In this document: piece after piece, positions 8,685 to 18,636 of the stretch
Layout of the letters: each line of letters starts with the position of its first letter
Numbering within the stretch: position 1 is the stretch's first letter
Notes under the pieces: model-generated
Database searches by the model: none
The model's input: only the letters and a program-made list of their open reading frames with translations
What the model was told of the DNA's origin: nothing
From: Phenylobacterium montanum
GTDB lineage: Bacteria > Pseudomonadota > Alphaproteobacteria > Caulobacterales > Caulobacteraceae
Assembly (NCBI RefSeq): GCF_018135625.1
Contig: NZ_CP073078.1
Coordinates: 186,001 to 250,000, forward strand
Length of the DNA: 64,000 bases
Direction of reading: 5' to 3'
Position numbers and translations under genes: made by a program

Positions 8685-10349
8685 ATGCAAACCGAGGTCT
8701 TGATCGTCGGCGCCGGGCCCACCGGGCTGGTGCTTGCGCTCTGGCTCGCGAGGCTGGGTGTGGCCGTACGGATCGTCGATCGCGCGCCCGAGCCGGGCAT
8801 GAGCGCCCGCGCCTTCGCCCTGCAGGCCCGAACCCTGGAACTGTACGACCGGCTGGGGATCGCCCGCGAGGCTATCGCCCGGGGACGGATGGTCGACCGG
8901 CTGCATGTCCACCACGATGGCCGGTCGCACGCCATTCCGCTGGGCGACTTCGGCCGGGGGATCAGTCCGTTTCCGTTTGTCCTGGTGCTGCTGCAGGATG
9001 AACACGAACGCCTGCTGATCGAGCATCTGGCCGAAGCGGGTGTGCAGGTCGAGCGCGGGGTCGAGCTGGTCGACCTCGACGACCGCGGCCCGTTGTTGCG
9101 GGCGCGCCTGCGCGGACCGACGGGCGGCGACCGGCTCTGCGAAGCGGCCTATGTCTGCGGCTGCGACGGCGTCGGCTCGATCGTGCGGCAACTGGTGGGG
9201 ATCGATTTCCCCGGGCGCTCGCTCGAGGAATTCTTCTATGTCGCCGATGTGGAGGCCAGGGGCGGCCTGGCAGACGGCGACCTGCACTATGTCATGAACG
9301 GCCAGGAGCTGTGCAGCGTGTTCCCGCGCCGGGGCCGGGGGCGGTTGCGCCTGATCGGATTGGTCCCGCGCAGCGTCCGCGAGCGCCTGTCTCAGTTCGG
9401 GTTCGAGGATCTGCGGCCACAAATCGAGCAGGATACGGGTCTGGAGATCGGCAGGGTGGAATCCTTCGCCGCCTATCGCGTGCGCCAGCGCATCGCCGAG
9501 ACCTGGCGAAGGGGGCGGGCGTTTCTCCTGGGCGATGCGGCCCACGTGCATAGCCCGGCCGGCGGGCAAGGGCTGAACGCCGGCGTCGGCGACGCGGTCA
9601 ACCTGGCCTGGAAGCTGGGGGCGGTGCTGCGGGGCGGCGCCGACGAGGCGCTGCTGGGCGCCTATGAGGCCGAGCGCCGGGAGGCCGCCCGCCAGATCGC
9701 CGCCACCACCGACCGCGGCTTCACCATGCAGGCGCAGCGAGGGGGCCTGGCGGCGGGCGTACGCGGCGCCCTGATCGCTGCGGCGCCGGAGCTCATGCGC
9801 CTTTCCGGGGTCGCGCGCTGGCTGTTCGGGGTGATCTCCCAGGTCGGCGTCAGCTATCGCGGCGGCGAGGCCTGCTGGGGGCGCGCAGGCCGCGTGCGCG
9901 GCGGGGATCGCCTGCCATGGGTCAAGCCGCTGGGCGAGCCGGCCAATTTCGACACCCTGCAGCCGCCGTTCCCGCTCGAGCCCATGCCGCCGGAGGGCGC
10001 TCCGGACGGACCGGACCAGCCTGTCGGCGCCTATCGCTTCACCGAGCGCGCCTTGGGCTTCGGCTGGCAGGCCCAGGTCTATGGCGAGCCCCGCGCGCCT
10101 CTGCGCGACGCCTGCGCCGAGTGGGGGCTGGGCCTGCAGCGTTTCCCCTGGACCCCCGAGGCGCGACGGGCGGGCCTGGCCCGGGACGCCCTCTATCTGG
10201 TGCGGCCGGACGGCTATGTGGGTTTCGCCGATTCCGGACAATCGGTGCGGCGGCTGGCGGCCTATCTGGAGCGATTCGATATCCGCTTTCGTTCGGCCCC
10301 AGGCGGGAACGGAGCGCTCCACACTGGCCTTGGCGCCCCCCACGCCTGA
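8685..10349 (+). CDS. FAD-dependent aromatic-ring hydroxylase-type monooxygenase
   Basis: The 554-residue enzyme is of the phenol hydroxylase/TfdB (FAD_binding_3) class. The N-terminal dinucleotide motif VGAGPTG lies at about residues 8-14, an internal DG-type motif appears in CGCDGVGS near 160, and the second FAD motif GDAAHVHSPAGGQGLNAG lies near 283. A thioredoxin-like C-terminal domain of this class appears reduced. Members use NAD(P)H and oxygen to hydroxylate aromatic or quinone-like rings; the substrate is not predictable. The ATG at 8685 is chosen because VLIVGAG begins directly after it. It sits inside the nuo operon, with a 196-base gap before nuoF that holds no recognisable gene or promoter. 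Confidence 0.85.
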   Translation: MQTEVLIVGAGPTGLVLALWLARLGVAVRIVDRAPEPGMSARAFALQARTLELYDRLGIAREAIARGRMVDRLHVHHDGRSHAIPLGDFGRGISPFPFVLVLLQDEHERLLIEHLAEAGVQVERGVELVDLDDRGPLLRARLRGPTGGDRLCEAAYVCGCDGVGSIVRQLVGIDFPGRSLEEFFYVADVEARGGLADGDLHYVMNGQELCSVFPRRGRGRLRLIGLVPRSVRERLSQFGFEDLRPQIEQDTGLEIGRVESFAAYRVRQRIAETWRRGRAFLLGDAAHVHSPAGGQGLNAGVGDAVNLAWKLGAVLRGGADEALLGAYEAERREAARQIAATTDRGFTMQAQRGGLAAGVRGALIAAAPELMRLSGVARWLFGVISQVGVSYRGGEACWGRAGRVRGGDRLPWVKPLGEPANFDTLQPPFPLEPMPPEGAPDGPDQPVGAYRFTERALGFGWQAQVYGEPRAPLRDACAEWGLGLQRFPWTPEARRAGLARDALYLVRPDGYVGFADSGQSVRRLAAYLERFDIRFRSAPGGNGALHTGLGAPHA

Positions 10350-10545
10350 GCCTGAGGGACGAGCGCAGCGCCGCCCACGCAAGCTTCACACAGCCGATGG
10401 CGCCGCAGCCTCCAATTCGCGGTTGGTTTCCAGCTGCGCAGGCGCTATGTCCGAGCGCGATTCCTCGCCCGCGGTTCGTAGAGCCTCGGGAGGGGATTTG
10501 CGCGGCGGCGGCCCGGCCGGTCTTTCCGGGCTTTGGAGTTGAGGC

Positions 10546-11862
10546 ATGGTCGGCATTCTCGAAGACAAGGACCGCATCTTCACCAACCTCTACGGCCTGC
10601 ACGACTGGCGGCTGGAGGGGGCGAAGAAGCGCGGCGCCTGGAACGCGACCAAGGACATGCTGTCCATGACCCCGGAGTGGATCTGCGAGCAGATCAAGAA
10701 CTCCGGCCTCAGAGGCCGCGGCGGCGCGGGCTTCTCCACCGGCCTGAAGTGGACCTTCATGCCCAAGCAGGAGAGCGAGCGGCCGCACTATCTGGTGGTC
10801 AACGCCGACGAATCCGAGCCCGGCACCTGCAAGGACCGCGAGATCCTGCGCAATGACCCGCACCTTCTGATCGAAGGCGCCCTGATCGCCAGCTACGCCA
10901 TGCGGGCGCACACCTGCTTCATCTATATCCGCGGCGAATATGTGCATGAGCGCGAGCGCCTGGAAGAGGCGGTCAAGGAGGCCTACGAGGCCAAGCTGAT
11001 CGGCAAGGGCAATGTCCACGGCTGGGACCTGGACATCCGCGTCCACCACGGCGGCGGCGCCTATATCTGCGGCGACGAGACCGCCCTGCTGGAAAGCCTG
11101 GAAGGCAAGAAGGGCCAGCCGCGGCTGAAGCCGCCGTTCCCCGCCGGCGCCGGCGTCTATGGCTGCCCGACCACGGTCAACAACGTCGAGAGCATCGCGG
11201 TGGTGGGTACGATCCTGCGCCGCGGGGCAGGGTGGTTCGCAGGGTTCGGCCGGCCGAACAACACCGGCACCAAGCTGATGTGCATCTCCGGCCACGTGGA
11301 AAAGCCGTGCAATGTGGAAGAGGCGATGTCGATCCCTCTGAAGCAGCTCTTGGAAGACCATTGCGGCGGGGTACGCGGCGGCTGGGGCAACCTGAAGGCC
11401 GTGATCCCGGGCGGATCGTCGGTGCGCATGATCCCCGCGCACGAGGCCGAGACCGCGCTGATGGACTTCGACAGCCTGGGCGCGCTGAAGTCGGGCCTGG
11501 GCACCGCGGCGGTGATCGTCATGGACCAGTCCACCGACCTGGTCCGCGCCATCGCCCGCATCTCCTATTTCTACAAGCACGAGAGCTGCGGCCAGTGCAC
11601 CCCCTGCCGTGAAGGCACCGGCTGGATGTGGCGGGTGATGGAGCGCATGGCCACCGGCGAGGCCGAGATGAAGGAGATCGACCTCCTGCTCGACGTCGCC
11701 AGCCAGGTCGAGGGCCACACCATCTGCGCCCTCGGCGATGCGGCCGCCTGGCCGATCCAGGGCCTGTTCCGCCACTTCCGCCCCGAAATCGAGGCCCGCA
11801 TCACCGCCTACCGCGCCGGACGCCCGCATGTTCAGGGCGCCACGCTGGTCGCGGCGGAGTAG
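10546..11862 (+). CDS. nuoF: NADH-quinone oxidoreductase subunit F
   Basis: NuoF (438 residues) is the 51-kDa NADH- and FMN-binding subunit. [13 protein letters not shown] at about residues 62-74 is the glycine-rich NADH/FMN loop, and [12 protein letters not shown] near 345 supplies cysteines for cluster N3, with the fourth cysteine further on in HTICALGD. It receives electrons from NADH and passes them along the iron-sulphur chain. GAGTTGAGG before the ATG is a reasonable ribosome-binding site. nuoG follows after nine bases. Confidence 0.97.
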   Translation: MVGILEDKDRIFTNLYGLHDWRLEGAKKRGAWNATKDMLSMTPEWICEQIKNSGLRGRGGAGFSTGLKWTFMPKQESERPHYLVVNADESEPGTCKDREILRNDPHLLIEGALIASYAMRAHTCFIYIRGEYVHERERLEEAVKEAYEAKLIGKGNVHGWDLDIRVHHGGGAYICGDETALLESLEGKKGQPRLKPPFPAGAGVYGCPTTVNNVESIAVVGTILRRGAGWFAGFGRPNNTGTKLMCISGHVEKPCNVEEAMSIPLKQLLEDHCGGVRGGWGNLKAVIPGGSSVRMIPAHEAETALMDFDSLGALKSGLGTAAVIVMDQSTDLVRAIARISYFYKHESCGQCTPCREGTGWMWRVMERMATGEAEMKEIDLLLDVASQVEGHTICALGDAAAWPIQGLFRHFRPEIEARITAYRAGRPHVQGATLVAAE

Positions 11863-11871
11863 GAGCGCGTA

Positions 11872-13938
11872 ATGCCGATAGCCAAGGTCAACGGCGTCGA
11901 GGTCGAGTTCGAGCCCGGCATGACGGTGCTGCAGGTGGCGGAGCTGGCCGGGGAGGAGATCCCGCGCTTCTGCTACCACGAGCGGCTGTCGATCGCCGGC
12001 AACTGCCGCATGTGCCTGGTGGAAGTGAAGCCCGGCCCGCCCAAGCCCCAGGCTTCGTGCGCCCTGCCGGCCGCCGACAAGCAGGAGATCTTCACCAACA
12101 CGCCGATGGTGAAGAAGGCCCGCGAAGGGGTCATGGAGTTCCTGCTGATCAACCACCCGCTGGACTGCCCGATCTGCGACCAGGGCGGGGAGTGCGACCT
12201 GCAGGACCAGTCGATGGGCTTCGGCCGCGACGGCACGCGCTACATCGAGAACAAGCGCGCGGTCGAAGAGAAGTTCATGGGGCCGCTCATCAAGACGGTC
12301 ATGACCCGCTGCATCCAGTGCACCCGCTGCGTGCGCTTCATCACCGAGGTCGCCGGCCAGCCGGAGATCGGACTGATTTCGCGCGGCGAGGACGTGGAGA
12401 TCACCACTTACCTCGAACAGGCGGTGACCAGCGAGCTGTCGGGCAATGTCATCGACCTCTGCCCAGTCGGCGCCCTGACTTCCAAGCCCTACGCCTTCAA
12501 CGCCCGGCCCTGGGAGCTGAAGAAGACCGAAAGCGTGGACGTGATGGACGCCATGGGCGCCGCGATCCGCGTCGACGCCCGCGCCAATGCGGTGCTGCGG
12601 GTGCTGCCGCGGGTCAATGAAGAGATCAACGAGGAGTGGATCTCGGACAAGACCCGCTATGCCTGCGACGGGCTGAGCCGGCAACGGCTCGACCAGCCCT
12701 ATGTGCGCGTGGGCGGAAAGCTGAAGCCGGCCACCTGGGCCGAGGCCTTCGCCGCGGTGGCCGCCAAGGTGGGCGCGGCCAAGTCGGAGCGCATTGGGGT
12801 CGTGGCTGGCGACCTGCAGGACTCGGAATCGATGAAGGCGGCGCTGGACCTGTTCGGCTCGCTGGGGGTCAAGAACCTCGACTGCCGCCAGGACGGGGCC
12901 AAGCTGGGCGCCGGCCCGCGCGAGAGCTGGCTGTTCAACTCCACCTTCGCCGGCCTGGACGAGGCCGACGCGGTGCTGCTGATCGGGACCAACCTCAAGC
13001 TGGAAGCCCCGGTGCTGAACGCCCGCCTGCGCCGCAACTGGGTGCAGCGCGACGTCGCCGTGGGCGTGATCGGCGAGCAGGCCGACCTGACGTTCAAGTA
13101 TGAGTACCTGGGCGCCGGCCCGGCTTCCCTGGCCAGCCTGATCAAGGCGCGCAGCGGTTTCGCCAAGGTGTTCAAGGACGCCAAGAAGCCGCTAATCATC
13201 CTGGGCGCCGGCGCGGTGGCCCGCGAGGACGGCGCCGCGGTGTTGGCCCTGGCGGCCGAAGCGGCCGGCAAGTTCGGCGTGGTCGCCGAGGGCTGGAACG
13301 GCTTCAACATCCTGCATGGCGCGGCCAGCCGCGTCGGTGGCCTGGACCTGGGCTTCGTCCCGGGCGAGGGCGGCCTTGCCGCGGCGGACCAAGTTAAGAA
13401 GGGGGCGCTGGACGTCCTGTTCCTGCTGGGCGCCGACGAGCTCGATCTCTCCGCGACCGACGCCTTCGTGGTCTATCTGGGCACGCACGGGGACGCTGGC
13501 GCGCATCGCGCCGACGTGATCCTGCCGGGCGCGGCCTATACCGAGAAGGACGGCCTCTACGTCAACGCCGAGGGGCGGGTGCAGATGGGCCAGCGGGCGG
13601 TGTTCCCGCGCGGCCAGGCACGGGAGGACTGGGCCATCCTGCGCGCCCTGTCGGCGCAGCTGGGCAAGACCTTGCCCTATGACAGCTTGGCGCAACTGCG
13701 GAACAAGCTGTTCACCGACCATCCGAGCTTCGGGGCCATCGACCATGCGCCGGGCGCGACGCCGGCGGCGCTGGACCTTTCGGCCGTGGGCGCCAGGGGC
13801 GAGGTTTCGGACGCGCCCTTCGCCAGCCCGGTCAAGGATTTCTACTTCACCAACCCGATCGCACGGGCCAGCGTGACCATGGCGGAATGCTCCGCCAGCG
13901 TCGCCGCCGCGCGCGGCAAGCTGATGGCGGCGGAATAA
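11872..13938 (+). CDS. nuoG: NADH-quinone oxidoreductase subunit G
   Basis: NuoG (688 residues) begins with a ferredoxin-like [2Fe-2S] domain ([16 protein letters not shown], cluster N1b). The His/Cys motif [17 protein letters not shown] holds N5, and [10 protein letters not shown] with a later CP motif holds N4. A large molybdopterin-oxidoreductase-like domain without molybdenum function follows. The length is close to alphaproteobacterial and mitochondrial 75-kDa subunits and shorter than in enteric bacteria. The extra N7 cluster motif of enteric NuoG is not evident. Confidence 0.96.
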   Translation: MPIAKVNGVEVEFEPGMTVLQVAELAGEEIPRFCYHERLSIAGNCRMCLVEVKPGPPKPQASCALPAADKQEIFTNTPMVKKAREGVMEFLLINHPLDCPICDQGGECDLQDQSMGFGRDGTRYIENKRAVEEKFMGPLIKTVMTRCIQCTRCVRFITEVAGQPEIGLISRGEDVEITTYLEQAVTSELSGNVIDLCPVGALTSKPYAFNARPWELKKTESVDVMDAMGAAIRVDARANAVLRVLPRVNEEINEEWISDKTRYACDGLSRQRLDQPYVRVGGKLKPATWAEAFAAVAAKVGAAKSERIGVVAGDLQDSESMKAALDLFGSLGVKNLDCRQDGAKLGAGPRESWLFNSTFAGLDEADAVLLIGTNLKLEAPVLNARLRRNWVQRDVAVGVIGEQADLTFKYEYLGAGPASLASLIKARSGFAKVFKDAKKPLIILGAGAVAREDGAAVLALAAEAAGKFGVVAEGWNGFNILHGAASRVGGLDLGFVPGEGGLAAADQVKKGALDVLFLLGADELDLSATDAFVVYLGTHGDAGAHRADVILPGAAYTEKDGLYVNAEGRVQMGQRAVFPRGQAREDWAILRALSAQLGKTLPYDSLAQLRNKLFTDHPSFGAIDHAPGATPAALDLSAVGARGEVSDAPFASPVKDFYFTNPIARASVTMAECSASVAAARGKLMAAE

Positions 13939-13940
13939 GC

Positions 13941-15014
13941 ATGATCCACGAAGGTCTTCCCGCCTGGGCCTGGTTCGGCCTGACGCTCGCCCAGATCCTG
14001 ATCGTCACCGTCGTCCTGCTGCTGTGCGTCGCCTATGTGATCTACGCCGAGCGCAAGATCTTCGCCGGCGCACAGATGCGCAAAGGCCCCAACGTGGTGG
14101 GGCCGATCGGCCTGTTCCAATCCTTCGCCGACCTCGGCAAGTTCATCCTGAAGGAACTGGTGATCCCCGACGGGGCGGACAAGTTCGTCTTCATCCTGGC
14201 CCCGATCCTGTCGACCGTGCTGGCCTTCGCCGCCTGGTCGGCGATCCCGTTCGCGCCTGGCTGGGTGATCTCCAACATCAATGTCGGCATCCTCTACCTG
14301 TTCGCCATCTCGTCGCTGGGCGTCTACGGGGTGATGTTCGCCGGCTGGGCCTCGAACTCGAAATACCCCTTCCTGGGCGCCCTGCGCTCGGCGGCGCAGA
14401 TGGTCTCTTACGAAGTCTCGATCGGCTTCGTGATCATCACCGTGGTGATCCTGACCGGCTCGATGAAGCTGCAGGACATCGTCGCCCATCAGGCCGGCGG
14501 CTTCTGGCACTGGAACATGTTCGGCGGCGGCGGGGTAGCTGGCCTGCCCCTGACGCTGGTGATGATCCCCATGATGGTGATCTTCTTCATCTCGGCCCTG
14601 GCCGAGACCAACCGCCCGCCGTTCGACCTTCCGGAAGCTGAGTCCGAACTCGTGGCGGGTTATCAGATAGAATACTCGTCAGGGCTGTACCTGATGATCT
14701 ACCTGGCCGAGATGTGCAACATCATCCTGATGAGCGCTCTGCTGGCGACCTTCTTCATGGGCGGCTGGCAGTCGCCGATCGATCTGGGAACCGAGCACTG
14801 GAACCCCTGGCTGGCCAGCTTCTTCGGCCTGTTCTGCTTCCTGGTGAAGACCATCTTCTGGCTGTTCATGTTCATCATGGTCCGGGTGATCGTGCCGCGC
14901 TACCGCTACGACCAGCTGATGCGGCTGGGCTGGAAGGTGCTGCTGCCCACGACCGGCGTGGCCGTGGTCCTGGTTTCCGCCTGGCGGGTCTTCGGCCCCG
15001 GGCATGGAGGTTGA
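13941..15014 (+). CDS. nuoH: NADH-quinone oxidoreductase subunit H
   Basis: This 357-residue membrane subunit has about eight helices and anchors the peripheral arm, forming part of the quinone channel. [17 protein letters not shown] near residue 35-51 is the conserved first cytoplasmic loop, and [20 protein letters not shown] near 228-247 is the acidic loop involved in coupling quinone chemistry to proton movement. ATG at 13941 begins two bases after the nuoG stop; an upstream in-frame start would lie inside nuoG. Confidence 0.97.
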   Translation: MIHEGLPAWAWFGLTLAQILIVTVVLLLCVAYVIYAERKIFAGAQMRKGPNVVGPIGLFQSFADLGKFILKELVIPDGADKFVFILAPILSTVLAFAAWSAIPFAPGWVISNINVGILYLFAISSLGVYGVMFAGWASNSKYPFLGALRSAAQMVSYEVSIGFVIITVVILTGSMKLQDIVAHQAGGFWHWNMFGGGGVAGLPLTLVMIPMMVIFFISALAETNRPPFDLPEAESELVAGYQIEYSSGLYLMIYLAEMCNIILMSALLATFFMGGWQSPIDLGTEHWNPWLASFFGLFCFLVKTIFWLFMFIMVRVIVPRYRYDQLMRLGWKVLLPTTGVAVVLVSAWRVFGPGHGG

Positions 15015-15015
15015 G

Positions 15016-15513
15016 ATGTCGTTCGGCGCGCGTGTGAAGCAGGCGGCCCAGGGCGCGGCCCTGCTGGATTTCGCCGGGGCCTTCGGCCTCGCCATGAAGC
15101 ATCTGGTCCGCCCCAAGCGCACCATCAACTATCCTTTCGAGCGCGGCCCGCAGTCGCCGCGCTTCCGGGGCGAGCACGCCCTGCGCCGCTATCCCAACGG
15201 GGAAGAGCGCTGCATCGCCTGCAAGCTGTGCGAGGCCATCTGCCCGGCCCAGGCCATCTATATCGAGGCCGAGCCGCGCGACGACGGCTCGCGCCGCACC
15301 ACGCGCTACGACATCGACATGGTGAAGTGCATCTATTGCGGCCTGTGCCAGGAGGCCTGCCCGGTGGATGCGATCGTCGAGGGCCCGAACACCGAGTACG
15401 CCGTCGAGACCCGCGAGGAGCTGTACTACGACAAGCAGCGCCTGCTGGACAACGGCGACCGCTGGGAGCGGGAAATCGCGAAGAATCTGGAACTGGATGC
15501 GGCCTACCGCTAA
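15016..15513 (+). CDS. nuoI: NADH-quinone oxidoreductase subunit I
   Basis: NuoI (165 residues) carries two [4Fe-4S] clusters, N6a and N6b, through the ferredoxin motifs [12 protein letters not shown] and [12 protein letters not shown]. It bridges NuoG and NuoB in the electron path. A GGAGG at 15006-15010 sits five bases before the ATG at 15016, which favours this start over the ATG at 15004 that would add four residues and overlap nuoH. A 61-base gap precedes nuoJ. Confidence 0.95.
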   Translation: MSFGARVKQAAQGAALLDFAGAFGLAMKHLVRPKRTINYPFERGPQSPRFRGEHALRRYPNGEERCIACKLCEAICPAQAIYIEAEPRDDGSRRTTRYDIDMVKCIYCGLCQEACPVDAIVEGPNTEYAVETREELYYDKQRLLDNGDRWEREIAKNLELDAAYR

Positions 15514-15574
15514 GACGGGCCGCGACTCGGGGGGCCTCGTCCTTTCGACTTGGAGTTAAGGAGCGCAGGGGCTC

Positions 15575-16189
15575 ATGGCCTTGACGGCGATCGCCTTCTA
15601 TCTGCTTGCGGCGGTGACGCTGGGGGCGGGATTCTCAGTGACCATGGCCCGAAATCCGGTCCATTCGGTGCTGTTCCTGATCCTGACCTTCTTCAGCGCG
15701 GCAGGCCTGTTCGTGCTCTTGGGCGCCGAGTTCTTGGCCATGCTGCTGGTGGTCGTCTATGTCGGCGCCGTGGCGGTGCTGTTCCTGTTCGTGGTCATGA
15801 TGCTGGACGTGGACTTTGCGGCCTTGAGGGGCGGCTTCGTCCAATATCTGCCCATAGGCATGGCCGTGGCGCTGGTGCTGGTCATCGAAATGGTCCTGGT
15901 CAGCATGGCCGTGGTCAACGGCGGTGCGGTCAAGGGCGCGGAAGCCCTTGTCCCCGACCCGAACCTCTCCAACGCCGAGGCGATCGGGCGGGTGCTGTAC
16001 ACCGACTATGTCTATTTCTTCCAGGCGGCGGGGATCGTGCTCTTGATCGCCATGATCGGCGCCATCGTCCTGACCCTGCGCCATCGCAAGGGCGTGCGCC
16101 GCCAGTCGATCCTGAACCAGGTCGCGCGCACGCCGGCCACCGGCATGCATGTTGTCCAGATCAAGAGCGGGGAAGGGTGGGGCGAATGA
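15575..16189 (+). CDS. nuoJ: NADH-quinone oxidoreductase subunit J
   Basis: NuoJ (204 residues) is a five-helix membrane subunit. The segment [20 protein letters not shown] at about residues 58-77 is the conserved helix 3, which contains the pi-bulge region implicated in gating proton transfer near the quinone site. The C-terminus extends past the last helix with a basic tail. Its stop overlaps nuoK in an ATGA, so the two are probably translationally coupled. Confidence 0.95.
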   Translation: MALTAIAFYLLAAVTLGAGFSVTMARNPVHSVLFLILTFFSAAGLFVLLGAEFLAMLLVVVYVGAVAVLFLFVVMMLDVDFAALRGGFVQYLPIGMAVALVLVIEMVLVSMAVVNGGAVKGAEALVPDPNLSNAEAIGRVLYTDYVYFFQAAGIVLLIAMIGAIVLTLRHRKGVRRQSILNQVARTPATGMHVVQIKSGEGWGE

Positions 16190-16494
16190 CCATCGGCCTG
16201 GCGCACTACCTCGTCGTCGCGGCGATCCTGTTCACCATCGGGGTGTTCGGCATCTTCGTGAACCGCAAGAACGTGATCGTCATCCTGATGTCGATCGAGA
16301 TGATCCTGTTGGCGGTGAACATCAACCTGGTGGCCTTCTCGGTCTACCTGCACCAGGTCACCGGCCAGATCTACGCCATGTTCGTGCTGACCGTGGCCGC
16401 CGCCGAGGCGGCCGTGGGCCTGGCGATCCTGGTCACCTTCTTCCGCAACCGCGGCGACATCGCGGTTGACGGCGTCAATGTGATGAAGGGCTGA
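16186..16494 (+). CDS. nuoK: NADH-quinone oxidoreductase subunit K
   Basis: NuoK (102 residues) has three membrane helices and is MrpC-like. The membrane glutamates needed for proton translocation lie in [17 protein letters not shown] (helix 2) and in [13 protein letters not shown] (helix 3). The start overlaps the nuoJ stop; much longer in-frame readings only shadow nuoJ. nuoL begins nine bases downstream. Confidence 0.96.
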   Translation: MTIGLAHYLVVAAILFTIGVFGIFVNRKNVIVILMSIEMILLAVNINLVAFSVYLHQVTGQIYAMFVLTVAAAEAAVGLAILVTFFRNRGDIAVDGVNVMKG

Positions 16495-16503
16495 GCTGAG
16501 TCC

Positions 16504-18618
16504 ATGAGCCCCGATCTTCTCGTCAAAGTCCTGGTCCTGGCGCCGCTGTTCGGCGCCGCGGTCGCCGGCCTGGCCGGCCGCCGGATCGGCAATGTCGCCT
16601 CGCAGGCGGTGACCACCGGCCTTCTGTTCCTGTCCTGCCTGCTGGGCTGGATGACCTTCCTGAACGTCACCGGCGGGGCCTGGAAGCCGTTCGTCGGCGA
16701 GATCATGCCCTTCATCAATGTCGGCGCCTTCCAGTCGGCCTGGTCGGTTCGCGTCGACACTCTGTCCTCGGTGATGCTGATCGTGGTGACCACGGTCTCG
16801 GCCCTCGTGCACCTCTACAGCTGGGGGTACATGGCCGAGGACGACTCAAAGCCGCGGTTCTTCGCCTATCTGTCGCTGTTCACCTTCGCCATGCTGGCCC
16901 TGGTGACCGCCGCCGACTTCATGCAGCTGTTCTTCGGCTGGGAAGGAGTGGGCCTGGCCTCGTACCTTTTGATCGGCTTCTGGTTCCGCAAGGAAAGCGC
17001 TTCTTCGGCCGCCATCAAGGCCTTCGTGGTCAACCGGGTCGGCGACTTCGGCTTCGCCCTCGGCATCATGACCACCTTCTGGATGTTCGGCTCGATCAAG
17101 TTCGCCGACATCTTCCCGCAGGTCGCCGCCCACGCCAGCCAGACCTGGTTCTTCGCCGGCCACTATTGGAGCGGCATGGACCTGGCCTGCTCGCTGCTGT
17201 TCGTCGGCGCCATGGGCAAGTCGGCCCAGTTCTTCCTGCACACCTGGTTGCCGGACGCCATGGAAGGCCCGACCCCGGTCTCGGCCCTGATCCACGCGGC
17301 GACCATGGTCACCGCCGGCGTCTATATGGTCTGCCTGCTGTCGCCGATGTTCGAATACGCCCCGGTGGCCAAGCAGATCGTCACCGGCGTCGGCGCCATC
17401 ACCGCCCTGTTCGCCGCCACGGTCGGCCTGGCCCAGAACGACATCAAGCGGGTGATCGCCTATTCGACCTGCTCGCAGCTGGGCTACATGTTCATCGCCG
17501 CGGGCGTCGGCGCCTATCAGGGCGCAATGTTCCACCTGTTCACCCACGCCTTCTTCAAGGCCCTGCTGTTCCTGGGCGCCGGCAGCGTGATCGTCGGCAT
17601 GCATCACGAGCAGGACATGCGGAAGATGGGCGGGCTGTGGAACAAGCTGCCCATGACCTATGCGATCATGGTCATCGGCACCCTGGCCATCACCGGCGTC
17701 GGCCTGCCGGGGATCGAGCTCGGCTTCGCCGGCTTCTACTCCAAGGACGCGATCATCAACTCGGCCTACATGGCCGGCCTGGCCCAGGGCGGCCCGCACA
17801 TCCCGGTCGCCGCCTACGCCTTCGTGATCAGCATCCTCGCCGCCGGCCTGACCTCGTTCTACTCCTGGCGCCTGATCTTCATGACCTTCCACGGGACCGC
17901 CAAGTGGGCGCATGACGCTCACGGTCACGACGCCCACGCCGCGCGCGGTCATGACGATCATGCCAGCGCGGCCCAGATCGAAACTCACAGCGAACCTCTG
18001 ACGGACGCCCAGGACGATCACGGCCACGGGCACGACGACCACGGTCACGGCCACGAGCCGCACGAAAGCCCGTGGATCATGCGCATCCCGCTGCTGGTGC
18101 TGTCGGTCGGCGCGGTCGCGGCCGGCTGGGCCTTCCACCAGCACTTCGTCGGCGAAGGCCGCGGCGAGTTCTGGAACGGCGCCGTCTTCGCCCTGCTGAC
18201 CAACAAGGTGCTGGATTTCGAGGGCCATCTGCCGGCCATCGTGGTCTGGGCGCCGCTGACGGTGACCGCCATCGGCTTCGTCGGCGCCTATTGGGCCTAC
18301 ATCCTCAACGAGGGGATGGGCGCGCGGATCGCCGCCCGCAAGGGCATCCTGTGGAGCTTCCTCTACAACAAGTGGTACTTCGACGAGGTCTACGAGTTCA
18401 TCTTCGTGCGCGGGGCCAAGGCCCTGGGCGACCTGTTCTGGAAGGGCGGGGACCAGAAGATGATCGACGGCCTGGGCCCCAACGGCTTCGCCGCGGTCTC
18501 GGCCGCGGTCGGCAAGCGCGTCGGGCGTTTCCAGACCGGCTACCTCTACCACTACGCCTTCGTGATGTTGCTCGGCGTGGCGGGCCTGCTCGGCTACGCC
18601 CTCTATGCCTGGTCATAA
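16504..18618 (+). CDS. nuoL: NADH-quinone oxidoreductase subunit L (His-rich loop)
   Basis: NuoL (704 residues) is the distal antiporter-like proton-pumping subunit. The glutamate of the pumping channel is in FFGWEGVGLASYLLIGFWF, and the following lysine/histidine helices (FLHTWLPDAMEGPTPVSALI) are conserved. The long amphipathic lateral helix and final anchor lie in the last 120 residues. An insertion at about residues 470-521 (17911-18066) is extremely rich in His, Asp and Gly, with 14 histidines in 52 residues, between membrane segments. The protein is longer than the roughly 610-residue enteric form largely because of this loop. Confidence 0.96.
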   Translation: MSPDLLVKVLVLAPLFGAAVAGLAGRRIGNVASQAVTTGLLFLSCLLGWMTFLNVTGGAWKPFVGEIMPFINVGAFQSAWSVRVDTLSSVMLIVVTTVSALVHLYSWGYMAEDDSKPRFFAYLSLFTFAMLALVTAADFMQLFFGWEGVGLASYLLIGFWFRKESASSAAIKAFVVNRVGDFGFALGIMTTFWMFGSIKFADIFPQVAAHASQTWFFAGHYWSGMDLACSLLFVGAMGKSAQFFLHTWLPDAMEGPTPVSALIHAATMVTAGVYMVCLLSPMFEYAPVAKQIVTGVGAITALFAATVGLAQNDIKRVIAYSTCSQLGYMFIAAGVGAYQGAMFHLFTHAFFKALLFLGAGSVIVGMHHEQDMRKMGGLWNKLPMTYAIMVIGTLAITGVGLPGIELGFAGFYSKDAIINSAYMAGLAQGGPHIPVAAYAFVISILAAGLTSFYSWRLIFMTFHGTAKWAHDAHGHDAHAARGHDDHASAAQIETHSEPLTDAQDDHGHGHDDHGHGHEPHESPWIMRIPLLVLSVGAVAAGWAFHQHFVGEGRGEFWNGAVFALLTNKVLDFEGHLPAIVVWAPLTVTAIGFVGAYWAYILNEGMGARIAARKGILWSFLYNKWYFDEVYEFIFVRGAKALGDLFWKGGDQKMIDGLGPNGFAAVSAAVGKRVGRFQTGYLYHYAFVMLLGVAGLLGYALYAWS

Positions 18619-18636
18619 GTGAGCGGGATCGGACCC

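Noticed and set aside
10039-12684. 881-codon minus-strand reading frame opposite the hydroxylase, nuoF and nuoG
   Set aside because: It is a mirror of GC-rich plus-strand genes with clear families, has a His/Ala/Gly/Arg-rich low-information composition, and no ribosome-binding site or domain.
17930-18280. Separate metal-chaperone gene at the His-rich DNA in nuoL
   Set aside because: The His-rich stretch is in frame with NuoL membrane segments on both sides and has no start or ribosome-binding site of its own.
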